The translations under genes and the position numbers were made by a program. A model generated the notes under the pieces. It was not told the origin of the DNA, searched no databases, and worked only from the letters and a program-made list of their open reading frames with translations. 13,515 nt of DNA, taken from assembly GCA_041912175.1 (NCBI GenBank), contig JAYRNN010000013.1:1-13515 (forward strand), in the 5' to 3' direction. This document shows positions 7,190-13,515 of this stretch, in pieces. Source of the stretch: CAZAGA01 sp041912175. Lineage in GTDB: Bacteria > Chloroflexota > Anaerolineae > Anaerolineales > UBA4823. Within the stretch, counting starts at the first letter, position 1. Each line of letters starts with the position of its first letter.

Positions 7190-7816
7190 ATGTCCAATAT
7201 TTATCCTTCAACACACCCTTTGGTGGCCCATAAACTCAGCATTTTACGCGACCAAAAGACAGAACCAAAGAAATTCCGCGAATTAATCCGAGAAATTGCT
7301 GCCTTACTTACCTATGAAGCCACGGCAGATTTAAAACTCAGCCCGATCACCGTGCAAACTCCACTGGCCAGCCAGGTAGGCTTTGAGCTACAAGAACAAA
7401 TCGGATTAGTGCCAATCTTGAGAGCAGGGTTAGGGATGGTTGAAGGCGTGTGGGATCTGATGCCCTCTGCCGAAGTCTGGCATATCGGACTCTACCGGGA
7501 CGAAAAGACACTCAAGCCTGTGGAATATTACAACAAACTACCTATCCTGCCACGCGTCTCTGTGTGCCTGGTGCTAGATCCTATGTTGGCCACTGGAGGA
7601 TCGGCAACCGCAACGGTAGATATCTTGAAACGGTGGGGGGTTAACAAAATCAAATTTATTGGGATCATCGCTGCGCCTGAGGGGATTGCACAAATGCAGC
7701 AAAAACATCCAGAAGTTCCCCTCCATCTGGCTGCGATCGATGAGCGTTTGAATCAAAACGGTTACATCTTACCTGGATTAGGGGATGCCGGAGACCGGCA
7801 ATTCGGAACAGGTTGA
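7190..7816 (+). CDS. upp: Uracil phosphoribosyltransferase
   Basis: Upp joins uracil and PRPP to give UMP, the key step of uracil salvage in the cytoplasm. The 208-residue product is full length for the family. It begins with the family's THPLVAHKLSILRD, continues with LTYEAT, LVPILRAGLGM and GLYRDEKTL, contains the PRPP-binding loop LVLDPMLATGGSA (residues 128-139), and ends with GYILPGLGDAGDRQFGTG, the uracil-binding C-terminus. I chose ATG 7190 over an in-frame TTG at 7178, because GGAGGG at 7180-7185 is correctly placed for the ATG and overlaps the TTG. It is transcribed away from ruvB. The phosphorylase 2.5 kb away would supply its uracil substrate. No pyrR or uraA gene is adjacent. Confidence 0.96.
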   Translation: MSNIYPSTHPLVAHKLSILRDQKTEPKKFRELIREIAALLTYEATADLKLSPITVQTPLASQVGFELQEQIGLVPILRAGLGMVEGVWDLMPSAEVWHIGLYRDEKTLKPVEYYNKLPILPRVSVCLVLDPMLATGGSATATVDILKRWGVNKIKFIGIIAAPEGIAQMQQKHPEVPLHLAAIDERLNQNGYILPGLGDAGDRQFGTG

Positions 7817-7850
7817 TCATTTTTGCATCAACAAGCTAATACGTGATTTA

Positions 7851-7893
7851 TGTTATAATTTAATTACGCAGTGCGTCATTTCTCTTTGGGAGG
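7851..7893 (+). promoter_or_regulatory. Candidate extended -10 promoter and ribosome site of aceB-aceA
   Basis: TGTTATAAT at 7851-7859 is a perfect extended -10 (TGn before TATAAT). No -35 of the right spacing is seen, which extended -10 promoters can do without. The leader would be about 33 bases and includes GGGAGG at 7888-7893, 6 bases before the aceB ATG. The promoter lies 35 bases after the upp stop, so aceBA can be expressed independently of upp. I saw no clear operator. Confidence 0.6.
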
Positions 7894-7899
7894 CTCTGA

Positions 7900-9510
7900 A
7901 TGACCAGTATCGAATTTCCCAGCGGAGTCTACGTCACCGCACCAATTTCCAAGGAATTCTCAGAAATCCTTACCTTTGCTGCCCTTCAATTTGTGGCGAA
8001 TCTCCATCGCGAGTTTAATTCAGCTCGAATCGCGCTATTGGTCAAACGCGGCCAGCGGCAAGCTTCAATTCATGCGGGTGAATTACCTGAATTCTTACCC
8101 TCAACCCTAAGGATTCGTCAGGCGGCAGACTGGGTGGTCGCGCCTCCCCCACCAGATCTAGAGAAGCGCTGGGTGGAAATTACTGGTCCTACGGATCGAA
8201 AGATGATGATTAATGCATTGAATTCTGGGGCCAATGTCTTTATGGCTGATTTTGAAGATGCAAACTCACCCACCTGGCAAAATATAATCGAAGGCCAGAT
8301 CAACTTGCGAGACGCAATCGATGGCATCATCGAGTATGTTGGCCCAGAGGGGAAGCATTATAAATTAGGCAAACAGCCCGCAGTATTAATGGTACGGCCA
8401 CGAGGTTGGCACATGTGGGAAAAGCATGTCCTGATTGATGACGTGCCGATCTCCGCTTCCCTTTTTGATTTTGGCCTGTATATATTCCACAATGCATCCA
8501 GGTTAATCGAGAAGGATAGCGGACCATATTTTTACCTCCCGAAAATCGAAAGTCACCTTGAAGCCAGGTTATGGAACGATGTCTTCTTACGCGCTCAAGA
8601 ACTGCTTGGTCTCTCATCCGGCGCCATCCGAGCTACAGTCTTAATCGAGACCATTATGGCAGCTTTCGAGATGGAAGAAATTTTATTTGAGTTGCGCGAA
8701 CATTCGGCCGGGTTGAATGCCGGTCGTTGGGATTATATGTTTAGCATCATTAAAAAGTTTCGTAACCAACCTGACTTCTTTTTCCCAGATCGAGGACAGG
8801 TGACCATGATCGCGCCGTTCATGCTTGCGTACACCGAGTTGCTCGTGCGAACCTGCCATAAACGCGGCGCGCATGCGATCGGCGGCATGGCAGCTTACAT
8901 CCCAAGCAGGAAAGATCCGCTCATCAACGATATTGCCCTCTCTAAAGTACGGGAGGACAAGCTGCGAGAATCCAGGGATGGCTTTGACGGGACGTGGGTT
9001 GCCCATCCGGACCTGGTTCCGATTGCAATGGGTGTTTTTGAAGAGTTCCTCGGTCCTCAATCCCATCAAAAAGATCGCTTGCGCGAGGAAGTACACGTAA
9101 CAGCGGGCGAGCTGCTTGACTTTCGATTGCCGGGTACGGAGATCACTGAAGCAGGCCTGCGGCTCAATATCAATGTTGCCCTCCAATACATCGAGTCCTG
9201 GTTACAGGGCAGCGGTGCTGTCGCCATTTTTAATTTGATGGAAGATACTGCTACCGCTGAAATCTCTAGAGCGCAAGTCTGGCAGTGGATGCACAGCCCG
9301 ATAGCCGCTTTGAATGATGGGCGTAAGATCACAACAGCTCTTTTTCACACACTATTACCCGAGGAATTAGAGAAAATCAAGAATTTATTCGGAGAAGTGC
9401 GCTACCAATCCGGAAAGTTTGATTTAGCCGCTCAGATATTCGACCAACTTGTAACAAATAACCAATTTATTGACTTTCTAACCTCAGTTACTTATCCTTA
9501 TCTGGATTAA
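7900..9510 (+). CDS. aceB: Malate synthase (form A type)
   Basis: Malate synthase condenses glyoxylate with acetyl-CoA to make malate, the second step of the glyoxylate shunt. The 536-residue length fits the A form (the G form is about 720). Visible catalytic residues are Arg168 in VRPRGWHM, Glu250 in VLIET and Asp278 in GLNAGRWDYMFS (magnesium ligands), and Asp449 in LMEDTATAEISRAQVWQW (catalytic base). The signature usually written GLNCGRWDY has Ala in place of Cys here, a mild change. The start is clear: ATG with GGGAGG 6 bases upstream. It is followed after 21 bases by isocitrate lyase, so the two enzymes that bypass the CO2-losing steps of the citric acid cycle are made together. The product is presumably cytoplasmic; no signal peptide is visible. 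Confidence 0.97.
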   Translation: MTSIEFPSGVYVTAPISKEFSEILTFAALQFVANLHREFNSARIALLVKRGQRQASIHAGELPEFLPSTLRIRQAADWVVAPPPPDLEKRWVEITGPTDRKMMINALNSGANVFMADFEDANSPTWQNIIEGQINLRDAIDGIIEYVGPEGKHYKLGKQPAVLMVRPRGWHMWEKHVLIDDVPISASLFDFGLYIFHNASRLIEKDSGPYFYLPKIESHLEARLWNDVFLRAQELLGLSSGAIRATVLIETIMAAFEMEEILFELREHSAGLNAGRWDYMFSIIKKFRNQPDFFFPDRGQVTMIAPFMLAYTELLVRTCHKRGAHAIGGMAAYIPSRKDPLINDIALSKVREDKLRESRDGFDGTWVAHPDLVPIAMGVFEEFLGPQSHQKDRLREEVHVTAGELLDFRLPGTEITEAGLRLNINVALQYIESWLQGSGAVAIFNLMEDTATAEISRAQVWQWMHSPIAALNDGRKITTALFHTLLPEELEKIKNLFGEVRYQSGKFDLAAQIFDQLVTNNQFIDFLTSVTYPYLD

Positions 9511-9531
9511 TTCGCGAGTGGAGGTTGGCTG

Positions 9532-10848
9532 ATGTATACAGATCAAGACGTTCAAGCCTTATCGCAGGAATGGTCTGCTGATCCGCGCTGGAAAGGCATT
9601 GTGCGTGATCATACAGCTCGGGATGTCGTTCGATTGCGCGGTTCTATCAAACTTGACTACACGCTCGCCCGGTTGGGGGCCGAGAAATTGTGGCATTTAT
9701 TAGAATCCCAGCCTTTCGTGCGCACCCTGGGAGCAGTGACTGGCAACCAGGCAGTTCAGATGGTTCAGGCCGGCTTGCAATCGATCTATGTCAGCGGCTG
9801 GCAAGTCGCAGGCGATAACAATGATGCCGGCCAAACCTATCCAGACCAAAGTTTATATCCGGTGTTGAGTGTCCCGCACCTGATCACACGGATTAACAAT
9901 GCCTTGCTGCGCTCGGATCAAATCCAGCACATGGAAAACGCGCCTGATGGGCTAGACTGGTTAGCGCCTATTATCGCAGATGCAGAAGCCGGTTTCGGAG
10001 GTCCGTTAAATGCTTTCGAATTAATTAAAGCAATGATCGCAGCCGGCGCATCTGCGATCCACCTTGAGGATCAATTGTCATCCCTAAAAAAATGCGGCCA
10101 CATGGGTGGAAAAGTACTTGTTCCAGCGAATACCTTTGTGCAAAAATTAATCATGGCGCGCTTGGCAGCAGATATCATGGATGTGCCAACATTGTTGATC
10201 GCCCGTACAGATGCGGAATCAGGCAGTCTGATTCGGTCCGACTCAGATCCAGTAGACCAACCATTTTTGACGGGCGAGCGTTCGTTTGAGGGTTATTTTT
10301 ATACCAATTGCGGCGTTGATTATGCCATTGCGCGCGGCCTGACCTTTGCGCCTTATGTAGACATGGTATGGTGCGAAACAACCCGACCCGACCTGGGAGA
10401 AGCACGTGAGTTTGCCGCGGGCATCCACGAAAAATACCCAGGAAAATGGCTGGCTTATAACTGCTCACCATCTTTCAATTGGAGGCGTAATCTCGCCGAC
10501 AATACAATTGCGACTTTCCAGGAGAAGCTCGGCGAATTGGGCTATAAATTCCAATTTGTCACTTTAGCTGGTTTCCATACCCTTAACGCGAGCATTTTTC
10601 AGCTTGCCAATGAATATAATACCGAAGGTATGGCCGCTTACTCACGCTTTCAACAACACGAATTTGACCTGGAACATCGCTATGGTTATAAAGCAATCAA
10701 ACATCAGAGTTTCGTCGGCGCAGGTTACTTCGACGAGGTCCTGATGGCAGCCACAAGAAATCAGTCGACTACTGCAGCGATGAAAGGATCAACTGAGGAG
10801 GAGCAGTTTATTGAAGATCGATACAATGAAGATATCGTCCCCCTTTAG
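9532..10848 (+). CDS. aceA: Isocitrate lyase
   Basis: Isocitrate lyase cleaves isocitrate to succinate and glyoxylate, the first step of the glyoxylate shunt. The 438-residue protein is of the short bacterial type. It has RLRGSIKLDYTLAR near the N-terminus, LYVSGW-like IYVSGWQVAGDNN, DAEAGFGGPLNAFEL (metal and substrate site), HLEDQ, the active-site loop KKCGHMGGKVL with catalytic Cys188, LIARTDAES, WLAYNCSPSFNW, and LAGFHTLN. All key residues are intact. GGAGG at 9520-9524 lies 7 bases before the ATG, and only 21 bases separate it from aceB, so it is co-transcribed. No isocitrate dehydrogenase kinase/phosphatase gene (aceK) follows; instead a convergent response-regulator gene ends 16 bases away. 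Confidence 0.97.
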   Translation: MYTDQDVQALSQEWSADPRWKGIVRDHTARDVVRLRGSIKLDYTLARLGAEKLWHLLESQPFVRTLGAVTGNQAVQMVQAGLQSIYVSGWQVAGDNNDAGQTYPDQSLYPVLSVPHLITRINNALLRSDQIQHMENAPDGLDWLAPIIADAEAGFGGPLNAFELIKAMIAAGASAIHLEDQLSSLKKCGHMGGKVLVPANTFVQKLIMARLAADIMDVPTLLIARTDAESGSLIRSDSDPVDQPFLTGERSFEGYFYTNCGVDYAIARGLTFAPYVDMVWCETTRPDLGEAREFAAGIHEKYPGKWLAYNCSPSFNWRRNLADNTIATFQEKLGELGYKFQFVTLAGFHTLNASIFQLANEYNTEGMAAYSRFQQHEFDLEHRYGYKAIKHQSFVGAGYFDEVLMAATRNQSTTAAMKGSTEEEQFIEDRYNEDIVPL

Positions 10849-10864
10849 CTTTCTAAAGTATTCG

Positions 10865-11512
10865 TTAGCTTGCTTCTTGCCCAAGTAGACCCATCTGAGA
10901 GGCTTTACTGACCGCCTCAGCCCGGTTTGCTGACTCAAGTTTCTCCAAGATATGCCGGACGTGGGTCTTGACCGTATTTTCAGAGATAAATAATTCCGCA
11001 GCAATTTGAGTCGTGGTTAATCCTTGCGCCAAACAATTTAACACTTCCATTTCACGACCGCTGAGGTAATTATCTGCAGGACCAGTTGGTTCGGCGCTGA
11101 CCACTCGGAAAACTTGACGCGTTACCTGAGGAGATAGTATCGACATCCCTTGATTAACGAATAGTATGGCTTTGCGAAGTTCGTCTGGTTCGGCGTTTTT
11201 TAACAGATATCCATCCGCCCCTGCTGAGATCGCGCCGAACAGGTCTTCTTCACTTTTTGAAATCGTCAGCATGATAATTTTCGGAGATTCGCCTCTATGT
11301 AAAACACGCACAGTCTCAACACCGCCAATGCCGGGCATATTTACATCCAATAAAACCACATCCGGCTTTACCTTACGAATAATCTCCAAAGCGCTGGCTC
11401 CATCATTCGCCTCACCCACCACTTGAAATTCTGAAATTTCATTCAATAAGTTAATCAGACCAGCACGAAACAAAGAGTGGTCATCGACTACCACAATGCG
11501 AATTTTGGTCAT
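10865..11512 (-). CDS. NarL/LuxR-family response regulator
   Basis: This 215-residue protein is a two-component response regulator that binds DNA when phosphorylated. The receiver domain (about residues 1-120) has the acidic pair Asp10-Asp11, the phospho-acceptor Asp56 in LLDVNMPG, Thr83, and Lys105 in YLLKNAEP. After a short linker the LuxR-type helix-turn-helix follows (about 149-212), with LSGREMEVLNCLAQG and ELFISENTVKTHVRHILEKL. Its ATG overlaps the stop codon of the sensor kinase gene (ATGA), so the two form a translationally coupled pair and the kinase is almost certainly its partner. Target genes cannot be read from the sequence. The neighbouring aceBA and cytochrome genes are candidates by position only. 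Confidence 0.95.
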   Translation of the reverse strand: MTKIRIVVVDDHSLFRAGLINLLNEISEFQVVGEANDGASALEIIRKVKPDVVLLDVNMPGIGGVETVRVLHRGESPKIIMLTISKSEEDLFGAISAGADGYLLKNAEPDELRKAILFVNQGMSILSPQVTRQVFRVVSAEPTGPADNYLSGREMEVLNCLAQGLTTTQIAAELFISENTVKTHVRHILEKLESANRAEAVSKASQMGLLGQEAS

Positions 11513-13368
11513 TGCAGCGTCTCCTGCATATGGGATGAACGATTTGGCAGACGGATATGGACGATTGTCCCTTCGCCCGGCCGGCTAATCACCTGGAAAT
11601 CAGCGCCGATTAAATCGGCTCGCTCGCGCATACCGTGCAATCCATGCTTCGATGGCCCATTTACATCCTCAGGGGAAAAACCCATACCGTCGTCCTTAAT
11701 TTCAAGCCACATATCGCCATCTTTATCGAAACAATCGATCCAAACATGGGTTGCATGGGCATGTTTTCGCACATTATTCAACGCTTCTTGAACGATACGC
11801 ATAAGCTGTGCATGAATTTCTGGAGCAAGATTCGAGTTCGTCTCGACACGACGGAGAGTAACAGACAATCCGCTAAGCTCTTGAAGTTCGGAAATCGATT
11901 CTCCTAGCCAACTTTTCAATCCTTGCGGCCCTAACCCGATCCGCAGATCATCAATCGCCTGGCGGGCATCCTGATAGGCATCGCTTATGGTCGTGTACAA
12001 TAAATTGACTGCAATCTGAGCTTGTTCGTAATCGTGGCGGGTTATAAAATTACTTAATTGAGCAGCCTGTAATTTAAGAAATCCAAGCGTTTGAGCCAGG
12101 CCATCGTGGATTTCACGGGCCAAACGTTTACGTTCTTCTATCATCGATTGGTATTCGATCTCTGCCGCCATATTTGTGTTTTGAATGAACAAGGTGATCT
12201 GCCCGGCAAGCGTTTGAAGCAAAGACATCTGGCGTTGGCCGAAACTCTGCGGTAATCGACTTCCAATCAAGATTGCACCCAAGACTTCTCTCTCTGGACC
12301 GAGAAGTGGAGCGGCTAGAAAGGAATACATCCTACCTTTGGGCGAGATTTCCCCACCGACATCGCCTAAAGTAATCGGCTTTCCTGATTCGAGCACCCCC
12401 AGAATTATGCCTTCGACAAATCGGCTCAACGGCTCGGGGATTTCGCCTAGCGATAATTTAGTCGCGTTTAAATTACCAACTTGTTGCTTCACGAATAACA
12501 GGCTGGCATCACATTCAAGGGTTTGATGAACGCTCTCCAATAAGCTTGCTAAGGGCACGCGTAGATCCGCTTTTTGGCGGATTAGCTGCATTTGGCGTAA
12601 CGCTGCCAATTCGCGCTGACGAAGACGTACGCGCTCCATTGCCAGGGCCGCCTGGTCAACCAAAGCACCTATAAAAGCCTGCATCACGCTATCCAATGGT
12701 CTTGAATCTACCAAAAACAAATTCAGCACCCCGAATTCGCGATCCGCATGGCGCAAGGGCAGGCAATAAACGCTTTGAGAATTTGAGAACGGTCCTCCGA
12801 TAAACGGACAAGTTGCCGCCAGGAGAGCATTCTTATCACATGCCTGGCAGCGTTCGCGCACCGCAGGCGTTGCCAGATATTCGAGCCACAGTTCGCTCGC
12901 GGTTTGGGGCAGATCGCCATAACTGCTGGCAGCCATCGGTTGCCCATGTTCATCCAGCGGGACGAAGGACGCGCCAGCGATTCCGACCAAGTCAACCGCG
13001 TATTTAATTAGTAGATTGACCACCTGGGTTTCATCGGTTGTGTCCTCTAATTTCTGTCCCACTCGAAAGATAGCCTCAATTCGCTGATAGGCATTACGAA
13101 CTTGTTGTTCGCTTTCTAACAATTTCAATTGAAGCTTCTCGCGCTGGTCGTAAAGGTCCCCCACTCGATTGAACACCATGAAGACCAGCAACAAACCTAA
13201 AATCACCGTCGAGCCAAGTAATATTTGACTCCAACGAGGCGAATTGCGAACAAACGGTGGTAGATAGAGTAAATAAGCCAGGCAGATCAAAAAAATAATG
13301 CCCAAGATCGCCCACGGGAAAATACGCGATCGAAGGATTTTTTGGACTTTCGAGGAGAACGCATTCAC
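11509..13368 (-). CDS. Membrane-anchored GAF-domain sensor histidine kinase (NarX/DegS type)
   Basis: The 619-residue kinase has two membrane helices (about residues 17-37 and 48-66) with almost no external loop, then a coiled coil (about 70-100), a first GAF-like region (about 105-245), a second GAF domain (about 265-400), a HisKA_3 dimerisation domain with phospho-acceptor His421 in LAREIHDGLAQTLGF, and an HATPase domain with EALNNVRKHAHA (N box), DDGMGF (G1) and HGLHGMRERADLIGA (G2). The lack of a periplasmic domain means the signal is probably sensed inside the cell or in the membrane. GAF region 1 contains Cys174, Cys177, Cys187 and Cys202, a possible metal or redox site. The start is GTG 13368 without a clear ribosome site, so the N-terminus is somewhat uncertain. 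It is coupled to the response regulator downstream and follows a probable cytochrome gene by 75 bases. Confidence 0.93.
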   Translation of the reverse strand: MNAFSSKVQKILRSRIFPWAILGIIFLICLAYLLYLPPFVRNSPRWSQILLGSTVILGLLLVFMVFNRVGDLYDQREKLQLKLLESEQQVRNAYQRIEAIFRVGQKLEDTTDETQVVNLLIKYAVDLVGIAGASFVPLDEHGQPMAASSYGDLPQTASELWLEYLATPAVRERCQACDKNALLAATCPFIGGPFSNSQSVYCLPLRHADREFGVLNLFLVDSRPLDSVMQAFIGALVDQAALAMERVRLRQRELAALRQMQLIRQKADLRVPLASLLESVHQTLECDASLLFVKQQVGNLNATKLSLGEIPEPLSRFVEGIILGVLESGKPITLGDVGGEISPKGRMYSFLAAPLLGPEREVLGAILIGSRLPQSFGQRQMSLLQTLAGQITLFIQNTNMAAEIEYQSMIEERKRLAREIHDGLAQTLGFLKLQAAQLSNFITRHDYEQAQIAVNLLYTTISDAYQDARQAIDDLRIGLGPQGLKSWLGESISELQELSGLSVTLRRVETNSNLAPEIHAQLMRIVQEALNNVRKHAHATHVWIDCFDKDGDMWLEIKDDGMGFSPEDVNGPSKHGLHGMRERADLIGADFQVISRPGEGTIVHIRLPNRSSHMQETLQ

Positions 13369-13443
13369 AAAGCGATTTTACCCGATAACCAGCATTGGAA
13401 TCATCAGAAATTCTAGCCTTAGCATATTTATAGAAAGGAAAAC

Positions 13444-13515
13444 CTATCCTCCAAGCATTCGTATATATGAAATGACCTGCCAGATCTGATCTTCTTTTAG
13501 AATGCTTTTCCAGGC
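13444..13515 (-). CDS. Probable c-type cytochrome domain protein, last 23 residues (rest outside window)
   Basis: Reading the minus strand from the window edge gives a 23-residue open frame ending in TAG at 13446-13444. Its sequence contains LKEDQIWQVISYIRMLGG, which matches the usual C-terminal helix of class I cytochrome c domains (pattern L.D.QIW.VVAYIRSL). The heme-binding CXXCH motif and the axial methionine would lie upstream, outside the window. If right, the gene precedes the sensor kinase on the same strand with a 75-base gap, and the organism has a respiratory chain. The call rests on a very short stretch, but the motif is characteristic. Confidence 0.65.
   Translation of the reverse strand, partial: AWKSILKEDQIWQVISYIRMLGG

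Noticed and set aside
7812..7832. Hairpin GTTGAT / ATCAAC at the upp stop, possible terminator
   Set aside because: A 6-base-pair stem with a 9-base loop and no T-run after it is too weak to call a terminator.
8683..9186. 167-residue open frame on the minus strand
   Set aside because: It lies wholly inside the malate synthase gene on the other strand, has no recognisable domain or ribosome site, and is explained as a shadow of a well-conserved gene.
10843..10858. Small hairpin CTTTAG-CTTT-CTAAAG across the aceA stop, possible two-way terminator
   Set aside because: The stem is only 6 base pairs, A/T-rich, and no run of T follows on either strand. It may be chance.
13369..13443. Possible kinase promoter (TAGAAT on the minus strand) in the 75-base gap
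   Set aside because: No -35 at acceptable spacing and no ribosome site; not strong enough to list.
13298..13489. 63-residue open frame on the plus strand at the right edge
   Set aside because: It overlaps the kinase start and the cytochrome end on the other strand and has no domain or ribosome site.

Overview
The window looks like a piece of chromosome from an aerobic or facultative bacterium of the Chloroflexota, probably class Anaerolineae. That placement is an inference from the style of the proteins and the gene neighbourhoods, not from a database search. All genes appear intact except the two cut by the window edges. No tRNA, rRNA, insertion sequence, CRISPR array or phage gene is visible, and no stretch over 300 bases lacks a gene.

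Left block, plus strand (1-3358): the C-terminal end of methionyl-tRNA formyltransferase (fmt), a diaminopimelate decarboxylase (lysA), a histidine-phosphatase-family enzyme, and a ketopantoate-reductase-family enzyme. The first three genes are joined by ATGA stop/start overlaps and the fourth begins within a few bases, so this reads as one operon.

Middle block, minus strand (7086 back to 3398): ruvB, a small DUF2905 membrane protein, queA, and a pyrimidine-nucleoside phosphorylase. These cover Holliday-junction branch migration, queuosine tRNA modification and nucleoside salvage. The phosphorylase seems to have its own promoter overlapping the end of queA.

Divergent from ruvB is upp (uracil phosphoribosyltransferase, plus strand). 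Downstream of it, behind its own extended -10 promoter, lies an aceB-aceA pair (malate synthase and isocitrate lyase): the two dedicated enzymes of the glyoxylate shunt, which allow net growth on acetate or fatty acids. Phosphorylase and upp together form a uridine-to-uracil-to-UMP salvage route, split across the divergent ruvB/upp region.

Right block, minus strand (13515 back to 10865): the last 23 residues of what looks like a c-type cytochrome domain, then a membrane-anchored NarX/DegS-type sensor kinase with two GAF domains, and its NarL/LuxR-type response regulator, overlapping by ATGA. The kinase carries four cysteines in its first GAF region, a possible redox or metal site. The regulator ends 16 bases from the end of aceA, tail to tail.

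I see no clearly new biological system. The more interesting points are the cysteine cluster in the kinase next to a cytochrome gene, a probable leaderless ruvB transcript, a shared 12-base promoter element, and the glyoxylate shunt in this setting.
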